From NCBI GenBank assembly GCA_024195585.1, contig SWBL01000005.1, positions 310,001 through 374,000 of the forward strand: DNA of 64,000 nt. Direction: 5' to 3'. The notes under the pieces were generated by a model, which was not told the origin of the DNA, did not search any database, and saw only the letters and a program-made list of their open reading frames with translations. This document shows positions 34,601 through 44,100 of the stretch, in pieces. Origin of the DNA: Aureobasidium sp. EXF-3400 (lineage: Eukaryota; Ascomycota; Dothideomycetes; Dothideales; Saccotheciaceae). How positions within the stretch are numbered: the stretch's first letter is position 1; the number at the start of each line of letters is the position of its first letter. The translations under genes were made by a program, and so were the position numbers.

Positions 34601-35398
34601 TGTGGTCTGGGCTTCAGCCGACCTAGTGTTGATAGGCGTAGTCTGAGTTCCAGCAGATGATGTATCCTTGGGTGGCTCAGGGCTGCCTGGAGGAGAGTCA
34701 TTGTCATCCCCACCAGGGCGTCCGCTAGACGGAGGTGAGGGAGGAGGAGATGGACCGGAGCCACGAGAAGGAGGTGACTTGTTGTTACGACGGCGGAATA
34801 GTCTGGAGAACCATCTTGCTAAGGGGTCCCAGAAGTATGCAAATTGGAGTGCATAGAGGAACAGTGCAAGTGCCAAAGTGTTTAGACCTTGCTTGCCTCC
34901 AGGTAGGATCGACCAAAGATAGAGGAGGAAACTGATGAGAGAAGCGGTAGCTTGACAGATAGCTTTGGTGACGGGGTGGCTGCTAATCGAGCTGAGGATA
35001 TGGGTGAAAGCTTGACCATAGGAGCTCTTGAAGAATGGAACGACATAGGGGATGGCGCCCAGGACGAATGAGCTGTTGGCATAGGGGTTGCGAGAAGATA
35101 GTCCACGGTGGATGTAAGGCAATGGAGTTGGGTCATTGTCTCTGGTGACTGTGATGTACTCTGTTGTGGTGACGGTTGAAGCGTCGAAGATGGTTGGAGT
35201 GGAAGTCGATTGCTGGAGGGGTTCAACTGAGGGGACGACAGGGGGATTGAGGGGATAAGCGACAGGAGACTCGGTTGGCCCCTTGTAGACGTCGCTGTCT
35301 GTGATATTGTGGAGGGCAAGTTCGTGGGCGCCTATCCATATGGCGCCAGCAATGTATGCGACATGGAGGAGCGCAGTCTTGCAATTGCGCATAGCCAT
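31700..35398 (-). CDS. Large membrane-anchored coiled-coil protein, unrecognised
   Basis: A 1232-aa single-exon protein with no family I can name. A hydrophobic N-terminal segment (residues 9-27, a signal anchor or signal peptide) is followed by a Thr/Pro-rich stretch and two further hydrophobic helices at about 148-165 and 171-190 (SLISFLLYLWS; LNTLALALFLYALQFAYFW). A basic, Pro-rich linker (RLFRRRNNKSPPSRGSG) precedes about 600 residues of heptad-rich coiled coil (roughly 275-880). A Pro/Thr-rich disordered part, a short Arg/Glu helix (ERKEESKRVYSEIL) and a C-terminal tandem repeat complete it. Topology suggests an organelle or ER membrane protein with a long cytoplasmic tether, but this is inference. 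The many Gln/Glu codons give a long antisense open frame that is not a gene. Confidence 0.85.
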   Translation of the reverse strand: MAMRNCKTALLHVAYIAGAIWIGAHELALHNITDSDVYKGPTESPVAYPLNPPVVPSVEPLQQSTSTPTIFDASTVTTTEYITVTRDNDPTPLPYIHRGLSSRNPYANSSFVLGAIPYVVPFFKSSYGQAFTHILSSISSHPVTKAICQATASLISFLLYLWSILPGGKQGLNTLALALFLYALQFAYFWDPLARWFSRLFRRRNNKSPPSRGSGPSPPPSPPSSGRPGGDDNDSPPGSPEPPKDTSSAGTQTTPINTRSAEAQTTGLITEGERNCLNEVALLRGELATKSRNIATLEQTISKRNDRISSLSKSLRDGSALNRELDARIRVFDRERDADDQNHRREIKELRAQINTSASELQAKIDEIERLKEAHGAQIRELKADHDNAISKQSESSSGPAENANNAEERQRSERQIRDLQEEIQSLRETLQRQQAEHALEVDRAVARECSQAWTDLEMTKRRLEQSHETVAGLRKQLKKAQGLFAPPTPQVVALRDEVAALKEALSQKEAEDAAVGEQKKLSVEAQNEHERALADCNSKVEALESENTGLTQQNEALLEQERAAKQAEEKANKEIEALQAQVDTLERSLLLAGAGDEAAAGLQQEISDVTKREEALQTRVDEMQQDLSQARASRDTAVRQQQEDAATAQRLRKSEEQLNGRISSLEQDLLQARNAHAADVRQQQQEKNTASAETQKLTTALQNADNNTSRVQHEFLQAQNNNRLLSEELQGLKAAHKESTDLNQRYKEAGDDLHNAHEALKQAHANLIAVKQAEEEQAKMNLLNAAQENATLHNEIGNLNGKIQEMNYENMEAQDVVTDLEAQVKKLQNQVTARDQEIERQRRFNTTLTNNNNDLNHELQLNNDLAAALAADANQTPSGTQTYAPDQHMVGTNPLTNPSTFPPPHTGASPIASPLPSPGGRKFAPLRKRSPKRDTTGESKDPAQEILDWCNNISADNTTPTSTRPIVTDFTNGALGNAPVLQPNHNFATGAAGHTQNPAAPGTPLDPALGGTAPLVTPGAASTPLTRDQERIIHNARELEARQQRQHEERKEESKRVYSEILGVTSDRQHQEMLEEGRRRHEEALQNQREYDLANFEDDDSPTGAADGPPDTRMDTEPTDNTSADTEMSSYPHGVPNSEQEIAFLRTLPGNDNSAGIHDELYRRHNYQPPDGFDEFDGPLFRNELVVGHPDEIFFLRNMVGNADGRYDALYRGNNYRMPDDWDEFDNPIWY
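31703..31975 (-). repeat. C-terminal ~40-residue duplication in the coiled-coil protein
   Basis: Residues 1142-1182 and 1193-1232 share E-I-x-F-L-R ... LYR-x2-NY-x2-P-D-x-[FW]-DEFD-x-P. The first ends DGFDEFDGPLF and the second DDWDEFDNPIWY at the protein's last residue. The repeat has no counterpart known to me. Confidence 0.8.
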
Positions 35399-36252
35399 GG
35401 TGTTGGAAGGGGTTGGAAGGAATCAACAGTGCGATGGAAGAGCTTCGTAGAAAATTGGGAATGCGCTCGAAGTTGAGTTGGCGAGAAGAAGTAAAGCGAT
35501 GCGATGTTATGCGTTAGGAAACAATGACAATGATGCGTGCAATGGCAACAAAGAACACGGTGGGAGAAAAGCGGGTGTTCGACCAATAAACACAAAAACG
35601 ACGGAAAAAGTAAGCGGAAAGTAAACGACATGAGCTTGCACGAAAGATTTTCTGCGGGCCCTCAATGGAGACGCTCCGGATGCGTCGAAGATTTGTGCTT
35701 TGAGATAGTGTCTCAAAGAAGGCGCTGCCGGTTTGGGAAACAAGACAATCTTAGTTACCCACTGTGTATGAGATTCTTTGTTCTACAGACCACGGCAGAG
35801 TGCCACGCTAAGGTGTGCAGTTCTTGAATGTCAGCTGGAAGTATGATCAAGCCTGACAACTCCGAAATGAAGTCAGTGTTCCGACAGCATCAGATGTCTC
35901 TTCGAGCAATTCTGTCGTCGAACGTGAAATTGGTACTAGAAAGCCATGATATAGGATTAAAGACTTGCGAGCAATCGGTCAACATACCTACTTGTTTGAT
36001 ATGATCAAACTTGACTTTCAGAAGGCAGTCTCTGATGTCAGCTCGAGGTGATATCATCATATCTATCTCGGAGCCTTGTAAGGAGCTCGACAGAATCGCG
36101 TCAATACAGTTGGGGGAGATTGCGGAGGAGTGAGTTTGATTTCATCTTTGTGAGTACATTGGTGGACCGAGGACCTTCCTGATCCTGTAGAAATGATCGA
36201 GCAGGATTGAATGCTGAGGCAGTCCCAGTGCATGCAGTGCTGCCTGTTGATA
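35399..36252. other. Intergenic region
   Basis: Promoter of the coiled-coil gene and 3' region of the SnoaL-like gene, both minus-strand. Nothing else is supportable. Confidence 0.45.
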
Positions 36253-36791
36253 CTACTTGCTCGGATTCTGTGCAGCAGTATCCTGTTGTGGAATCAGAGA
36301 CTGCTTGTATATGCGGCGAAGATGTTGGAACGACTTACCAAGTATACTTGATAGAAATCCATCATGACTGCACCGTTGTGTTTGACTAGGTGGGCTCGAG
36401 CAGCCCAATCAACCGTAACTTCGCGACCATCTTTCAGACCGTAATCTACAGTACCATAGAGCATGACTTCGTTCGGGTTGGGACCGAAAGGGAATACCTT
36501 TAGCGCTGTATGCTTTCTTCGGTTTACCTTTTCCCACATTCCTTTACGCAGAGATAGGATTTCTGTGTATGTCAGAGTCTAAGTATTCGTTCCAGTTGGC
36601 TTCATATACAGACCTTCACGACCTTGAACATTCTTGGAAGCCATGATCAATGTTGCATCTTGCGTAAATTGCTTAGAGTATTCTTCATGAGCAGTGGGAG
36701 TATCGGATGTCTCATAGAACTTCTCAAAGAAAGTCTTGTATTCTGGGTCAAATTTGTCGCCAGCAGGATATTCTGATGTGTAGGAAGACAT
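36253..36791 (-). CDS. SnoaL/NTF2-like fold protein
   Basis: A 143-aa cytosolic-type protein of the SnoaL-like/NTF2 superfamily. Exons are 36791-36614, 36562-36339 and 36282-36253, with introns of 51 and 56 bp. Reading runs MSSYTSEYPAGDKFDPEYKT, the helix FFEKFYETSDTP, QDATLIMASKNVQGREE joined to ILSLRKGMWEKVNRRKHT, then the strands VMLYGTVDYGLKDG and VTVDWAARAHL, ending MMDFYQVYL joined to the short last exon DTAAQNPSK. The final 10-codon exon is supported by a GTAAGT donor and CAACAG acceptor; a DTAAQ-like ending is what I recall of this fungal subfamily. Members are common in Pezizomycotina, and no substrate is known. Confidence 0.85.
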
Positions 36792-37118
36792 GTCTTCAGA
36801 TCAATCAAGGGTTGCAAATTATACACAGTACTGGATGAAAAGCAGAGGAAGAAGAGTGAACGATGCATGAGGTGAGGTTGGACGTTCTCCAGGCTTCCGA
36901 GAGCTCGCCCGAGGGTCGGAAGCGACACGGATGTTCTCATGTGGGGTTGATAGCATCAGGTAACCTTCCGGCAGCATCACGCATGTTGGTGAATGAACAA
37001 GAGAGGCATAGTTATTCAAACAATTATGGCAGATGTGCATATGAAATCTATTCTTCGACTCATTTATGGAGCCCATTTGATGTTCTACTCATATCTGTGT
37101 CTCGCCAACAAAGAAGTC
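36792..37118. other. Intergenic region
   Basis: Promoter of the SnoaL-like gene and 3' end of the TMEM205-like gene. Nothing else is seen. Confidence 0.45.
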
Positions 37119-37729
37119 TTACAATCTCTCGCCCAAGACAAAGCCATACCAAATGGCGCATCCGAATGCGGTCAGGTTGATGATTGTCGACACACCATGC
37201 AACATGCCAAAGGTCTTGTTCAGTTGCTCCATTGCCTTGGAGTGCGGGCCTGGGTCAGAGTATTTCTTGCCATCGCGGGTTTCTGAGAGGCACACGTCAG
37301 CTTTGGCGAGCGTTTCACCAGCGTCCGCAACATACCTTGGTGATGACGGTCCTTCATAGTCTTGGTTGTGGCAGGACCGATAATCAGAGAATTGAGGACG
37401 CTGGTAACGAAAATGGTAGCAAGTGGCACAAAAACGGGCCATCTATTGCTATCCACCAAAAGGCCTCTCCAGCCGACGTTTTCTCTGATGTATTGGCCTC
37501 CAACACCGAGCAGCTTCTCTCCAGGATAAGTGACCATGAGAGTCAAGCCAAGGACAGACTGAAGGGCGAAGAAGATAGGGAAGGTAGCTTTCTGCAGAGT
37601 CGAGAACTGGGCTCGTGGAAGCACTTTGAACGCGACAACGCCACCGATAAAGGATTGGAAGAGCGTGGCTCCGAGGAAAGAGCCATAACTCAAGATGTGA
37701 TATGCTTTGTAGTCCGTTATGGAAGGCAT
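37119..37729 (-). CDS. TMEM205-like membrane protein (DUF4149)
   Basis: A 185-aa four-helix membrane protein. Exons are 37729-37336 and 37282-37119, joined as KDRHHQ-ETRDGKKYSD across a 53-bp intron. The start at 37729 (MPSITDYKAYHILSYGS) was chosen over an open upstream extension because the helix starts at once. Typical DUF4149 features are seen: helix 1 with SFLGATLFQSFIGGVVAF, RAQFSTLQKATFPIFFALQ, then RWPVFVPLATIFVTSVLN, a short DPGPHSKAMEQLNKTFGMLHG loop, and a final helix. Human TMEM205 is linked to drug resistance and secretory trafficking; the fungal role is unknown. Confidence 0.85.
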
Positions 37730-38122
37730 GTTTGCTGGAATATTTTGGGGGATGGCAGAGATCAGGAAGTCGAGATTTGTCGAGTGGTATATCACGCCAG
37801 ATCGCTTGAGTGGTGACGTAGGCGAAATCACTGGTATGCCTCGGCCTTGACTTTGACAAACACAGATTGTCTTAAGGATCCCTTCTTGTTTGTGCTATAG
37901 CCTACGAAAATAATTTTAATTATGTAAGATAAGTCTTCTTGCAGTAGCAGCGTGTCTCATGTGAATCTGAGGAAACGTCGACACGCTCGTTGCTGCCTGC
38001 AAGCACGAAGCCGACACGTCCTCCGCGTCGTCGGAAAGTGCTTGCACTGTTTTTGACCCTAAACACAACACAACGACGATTTCCAAATCATTGCATCTCG
38101 ATCTGCATACTGTATCTTCAAC
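37730..38122. promoter_or_regulatory. Divergent promoter TMEM205-like / Ku80
   Basis: A 393-bp gap separates the two start codons. An AT-rich patch (AAAATAATTTTAATTATG near 37908) is centrally placed and could be a nucleosome-poor promoter core. Confidence 0.45.
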
Positions 38123-40767
38123 ATGGCGCAGAAAGAGGCAACCGTCTATATCGTGGACCTCGGCGAGTCTATGGGCGAAAAGCACAATGGACGAGAAATC
38201 AGCGATCTAGACTGGGCTTTGACATACGTCTGGGACAAAATCACTACAACGGTAAATCCATGAGAGCAGAATGGCTTTCAAGAATGTAACACTGACTGTT
38301 CAGATATCAAACGAACGCAAAACAGCTACGTTAGCAGTTGTCGGCCTGCGAACTGATGGTGAGAAAAATAGCTACACATCAATCACTATCGATAAGAGTC
38401 TCGTGCATAAACAGGCAACTGATCTGAACCCTAGGTACTCTGAACGCACTGGATAACCCCGATGAAGATGCATATCAACACATCACCGTCTTCAAGGAGC
38501 TTGGACAGTAAGCGACATTTTAAGACTTCACGAAACTTATCTAATCACATCGCGCAGAGCATTGATGCCAGATGTGCGCCGACTCAAGCAGCAACTTGTG
38601 CCCAGCAATACTGATGTGGGCGATGGTATGTCTGAAATTTTGGATAATGACTTCGTCATGCTGATTTGCCAAGCTATCTCTGCACTTGTTGTAGCCATTC
38701 ACATGATCGAGACTGTAACTAAGAAGCTGGCATATACACGAAAGATTATCCTGGTCACCAACGGCAACGGTAGTGTGGATGCCGATGGTCTCGATGCAAT
38801 CACACAAAAGTGCAAGGAAGATGGGATTGAGTTGGTCATTCTGTAAGCCTATCTGTTATACATTGCAATTTGAGGATGCTGACAAGCTACAAGTGGAGTT
38901 GACTTCGATGATCCAGAATACGGCATCAAGGAAGAGAAAAAGGACGCCACAAAAGTACGTCGCAGCTCTCTATCGACCTGTCCATCTACTGACAGGATCA
39001 GGCCCAAAACGAGAAGGTCTTCAAGAACCTGGTCGAGGATTGCAATGGTTTATACGGCACACTTGGCTTCGCCATTGATGAAATGGTAATCCCACGCATG
39101 AAGACAGTACGACCTGTGCACTCATTTAGGGGCTATCTGACTCTTGGTGATCCGGAAACTTATGATACGGCTATGGCAATCGATGTTGAGCGATACCCTC
39201 GAGTCATGGTTGCAAAAGCCCCATCGGCAAGTCAATTCGTTGTCAAAACAAATATGGCGCCAGGAGAGACACAATCACAATTCCCGCCATTGGATGAAGA
39301 GTCCAAACCGAGCGACTTGGCTGCCGTCAAGAACGCTCGCACTTACCAAGTTCCTGATGAAGAGGCTCCGGGTGGTAAACGCGAGGTCGAGCAAGAAGAG
39401 TTAGCAAGAGGCTTTAGCTATGGAAGCACGGTGGTGCCAATCGAGGAGGCTGACAAGAACGTGACCGATTTCGAAAGCAAGCAGGGCATGGATATCATCG
39501 GCTTTGTCGCCAAAGATCAGGTAAGCTACATTGATACTCGGATGACGCCGTGGCTAATTGTAAAATAGTACGAGAGATATCTGGATATGTCAAAGACTCA
39601 CGTCATCATTGCTCAAAGAACAAATGAGAAGGCTATTATGGCCTTGTCATCGTTCATTCGTGCTCTATTTGAGCTCGATACATATGCTGTGGCGCGATTA
39701 GTGCCCAAGGATGGCAAGAGTCCTACCATGGTCCTGTTGGCGCCATCCGTCGATGCTGATGCCGAGTGTCTCTTCGAAATCGAATTGCCCTTCGCAGAGG
39801 ACTTGCGCTCTTACAGATTTCCTTCTCTGGACAAGATCGTTACTGTGTCTGGTAAAGAGCTCAAACAACACCGATTTCTTCCTAACGATGACTTGATGGA
39901 CGCCATGAGCGAATACGTGGACGCTATGGACCTGTCCACTTTCGGCGCAGATGAAGAAGGGTCGGTAGTCTCTGCATCCTTCTGAGATTGTACCAACTGA
40001 CGTTTGATAGTAATCCTGCTGAGTACGCGCCTATTGAAGACACCTTCTCGCCAGCTCTGCACCGTATCAGCCAGGCGATCAGAAGTCGAGCGGTAAACTC
40101 AGATGAAAAGCTGCCTCCAATGCCCGAGATCCTGATAAAGTACTCGAATCCACCAAAAGAGTTGCTTGATGGCGCAAAAACTTCTTTGAAGGCAATTGCA
40201 GCCGCCGCAGACGTGAAGAAAGGTAAGCACAATCAAGCTTTTCTCATCTCGAATTTGTACTGATTCTTTACAGTACCACCAAAGTCAAAGTCAAAGAAAG
40301 GACGCCGCGATGTCCCGAAGCCCCTTTCCTGCCTCGATGTTACCGCTCTGCTGTCAGCCCAAGGCGGAACCCTCAAGATCTCGTCCCAAAACGCGGTTCC
40401 AGAGTTCAGACAGATACTAGACAGAGGCGACCACAAAGAAGTAGAGTCAGCCTTCCAACAACTCGGCAAGATAATCCGCGACTATATCAGGAACTCCGTT
40501 GGCGACTCTGGCTATGCTCGCGCACTCGAGGCGACTAGAGTAATGCGCGAAGAAGCCACCGATCTCGAGGTTCCGGCCTTGTATAACGAGTGGATGAAGA
40601 AACTCAAGACCGAAATCTTGAAGGAGGAGCTAGATGGTGATAGAAGGGATATGTGGTTTATGATCAGAGCGAACCGTATGGGCTTGATTCAAAGCAAGGA
40701 GAGTGGAGCTAGTGGAGTTGGAGAGGATGAGGCAAAGGAGTTCTTGTCCGTGAGACTTGGTGTGTAG
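38123..40767 (+). CDS. ku80: Ku80 subunit of the DNA end-binding Ku complex
   Basis: Ku80 pairs with Ku70 to clamp DNA ends in non-homologous end joining and also acts at telomeres. Ten exons: 38123-38251, 38304-38358, 38435-38507, 38558-38625, 38674-38842, 38894-38954, 38996-39520, 39569-39960, 40011-40222 and 40274-40767, giving 725 aa. All introns are about 50 bp. The von Willebrand-like N-terminal domain opens [20 protein letters not shown] and includes [13 protein letters not shown]. The Ku core beta-barrel covers about residues 240-470 ([30 protein letters not shown] joined to [13 protein letters not shown]). The C-terminal arm and a Ku80 C-terminal helical region ([20 protein letters not shown]) follow. 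The donor of intron 8 (GTCGGT) is non-consensus. The protein looks complete. Confidence 0.93.
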
Positions 40768-41123
40768 ATGCGTGGTTTGACACCCTAGCTCTCGGCAGAA
40801 CAGAGAAAACGCCAAAAGCGAGATTGCTACTTTGTTCGGTGAACTTTCGCGGCCATCACTGTTTCTGTTATGCAAAAGACATGTCACGTAATGATCAGCG
40901 AGAAGCCGACCTCGAAATTATTCGAAATGAACGCGCTTGTTTTTTGAATCCTTTGTATAACCAGTAACCCCTATTCTTATAATACAACTTCCTCAACTTC
41001 CGTGGTTCCTTCCTTCCGTGATTTCTCCTTTACTTTCCATCAATCCTCAATAATCAACAACCATGAATGGAAAAAAGAACAATGCATGACTCTTCCTTCT
41101 CCTTGGGTTTCTCCTTCTTCTTT
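40768..41123. terminator. Convergent 3' ends of Ku80 and Nup98-Nup96
   Basis: This 356-bp tail-to-tail interval has T-rich tracts on both strands (for example CCTTCTTCTTTC near 41110) and AATAATCAAC near 41050, suited to two polyadenylation regions. The exact sites cannot be read. Confidence 0.4.
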
Positions 41124-44100
41124 CTAAGCAACAATAGCACGGTAGTAAGCCCTGCTAAGAACAACACCCTGAGTAGCGTACTTGGCACCAGCAACAGGAA
41201 GTCTGTTGACGAGACTTCTATCCACGCCCTTGTCTTCTCTACCCATCTTCTCCACTTCGGCCTTGACCAAACCGGCCATTTCGCCAATGGCAACACGCTC
41301 TTCGAGGTCGACTCTGCCGGTGCGGCCTTCGAGGACGCCGGGAAGAGAAACGGTCAAGCGGTCCAGCAGATCCTTCTTAGTAGCACGGCTGGCGTCGTCA
41401 TCGCGGCGTACAAGATCGAGCAGCTGTGTGTAGTCTGAGTAGACCTGACCTCCTGTGCGCCAGGACTCGAGTGTCTCTGTGGAGAGCGTGTTCTGGAAAA
41501 GGTCCAGAAGCTGGCGGAGGCCGTCGTAGTCACGCTGAATGATGGCGGCAGGACCAACGGTGCGGCAGAGGACGGTGTGAGCTTGAGCTGAATCGCCGGC
41601 GCGAAGGAGATAGCTGACCTCGGCATTGTGGTCCTCCAGCATGGAGCGTGCGTAGAGTGCACGAGCATGCCAGAGCCATTGTTCAGGCAGAGCAAAGTCT
41701 TGGGTCAAGACGGTGGGAAGGGCGTCAGGGTTGCTTGCGTCGTAGAGTGCCGAAGCGCGGCGGTAGAGAAGGTCCCGAATGTGTTTCTCGCGAGCCGACT
41801 CGCTGGTCAGGTGCAGCAAAACGTTGGTCGCGAAGACAAGCTCGTTGGCCGCCTCAAGCTGGCTGGACAGGGTCAAAGATAGCTGATCCAGCGCTGCGTC
41901 GCTCACCTCAGCAGCAGTAAGAATGCCCTTCTTCTGAAGAAGAGTGGCCAGCTGCCACGAGAGACGAGCGTTGAGAGGACTTCCGGAAACAGATGCTGGA
42001 GAGAGAAGATTGGTGACCAAGGAACGAACATCGCCAACATCCGAAGATGGTTGTCTCGAGTAGAGCTTCAGAAGACCAAGCAAAGTGTCCTCATTGCCTT
42101 GTGCATCAGCATCGTTCCAGGAAGGGGCGAGTGACTGTTCAGTGAAGTAAGGTACTGGGTGAACGGTCTCTTTGCCTGCAGCGAGATCGTCAATGTACAG
42201 CTGCACTGCATCTGCAAGCGACTCGTTGGCGCCAGAGAACCAGAGACGCAGTCCAAAGGAGCGGCGCCAATCAAGACCAAAGCGCGATGAAATGCCGAAA
42301 GCCGAGGCTTTGTCTTCAGCTGGACCGCTCTTTCCTTCACTGATGCAAGTGTTGCCAGCAACAAGCTCATACAAGGCGCGCACTGACTCAGTCATCTCAG
42401 AGATCATGTTTTGTGACCTCCAATTCTCGATCTGCTTGGCCATCATCTCCTTTGACTTCGAGTTGCCAGGAAGTTGGGCTACGATGGTTGCAAGACGAAA
42501 GTCGCGACCCTCGAGAAGCGCTGAACAGGCATCCTCGACGCTGTTGCCACTCAGGAATGCAATCGCCTTCTCCTCTGCTGTACCTGCGTCCTTGGCGTGT
42601 TGTGCGGCCTCTGCATGAACGAGTTGAGCCCAGAAGTTTGACAAAGCGTCACGACGAATGCGCGAATCCAGTGTAACAACTTCAGAGGTTGGGATGTTCT
42701 TGATTAAGTCTGGACATCCAATCTCGACAGGATCAAACAGAATAGAGGCCAGTCGCCAGACAGAACGCTCGTGCTGAGCTTCGGGTGTGTCGGGGTGCGC
42801 AACGCTTTCTGCCATGGCAGCGAACGAGGTCTCGGCCGAAGTGATAGCCGATTGTTGTAATTGTAGCTGCAGTGATGTGGTGAGTGTGTCTTGAGGCGAT
42901 TTGAACTTGGCGAAGCGAATATCCTTGTGTTCTGACACAATGGGTTTCTTGGAGCTAATCATGTTGCCGGACAATGAAGGTGCAGCGTTGGTAGTGCTGT
43001 AGACAAGAGTGCCATCTGTAGCCCAGCGAGGCTTGAAAGATGTATGGAAACCGCGTTCGTTCTCATTCATGTCGGCAAAAGCATCTTCAGTTCTCGACTG
43101 CTTCTGGTAGGGCCACTAAGGAAAAGAAATATCTTAGCATTCGTCCGCTTTTACATATGGAAAGTATTGACATGAGCAGCGCACAAGCCACTGTAACCTA
43201 GCACGAGTCCAAGTAGGTACAAGCAGGCAACGTCGGAGCAGAATCAACAAAGGATACGGGGGAGTCAAACCTCAAAACCTTTACCACCAACAGTGCTTGT
43301 TTGCAACCCATGACCTGCGACAGAAGCCGAAGGTGCCCAAAGAGAGTTCATAATATCCATAGTCGTAGAGAAAGCCTTGCCAGCAATTGATGCGGCCAAT
43401 GGTGGTGCGGTATCGACAGGGGCTGCACCCATGACACTCTGACGCTCACGAAGAGCCTGACGATCTTGCTTCTTGGGGCTAGCAGTTCTCTGGAGTTGTT
43501 CTGCCCAGTCAACTGCAAGCGCGAGATCCTTCTTCGGTGTGCCGTTTAACATAGTTGATGCTTTAAGAATTGATTTCGGCATGAGAGATCCACTGAAAGA
43601 AATACCATAGTCGTTGTACGGAGGTTGGGCAGAAGGTGCAGGGAATGATCCTGCCATGTCCTGTCCGTTCATCTCCTCATAGTCCATCTCCTCCTCCATT
43701 TGTTCATCGACAGCTTCAACGGGAGGTGCGTTGCTGCTGCTGCTGGAAGACCTGAACTGGTCTTCATGCGAGTGCGGGTCCTGGTGTTCAAGATAGGAGG
43801 AATCCTCTTCCTGATCCTGAGCGTCGTTGTCGTCAGCCATTTCGTCATCGTTATGAATTGGCTGAGCACCGAAGCTGCCAGGCAGGATTTTTGACGGACC
43901 TTTCTTGAAATCAAAGGTGTCATCAGGATTGGATTCATCATCTTCATCGCTGATGACGGAACCCTCCTCGGATGAGGCCTGAGACATCTCTTGAACAGCA
44001 GTGTTGTTACCCTTGGGAGTATCTTGGCTAGTGCTCATCATGTCACTGCCATACTCGGCTTCATCGTCCGACTCATCATCATCGTCGAGCCCGTAGGTGG

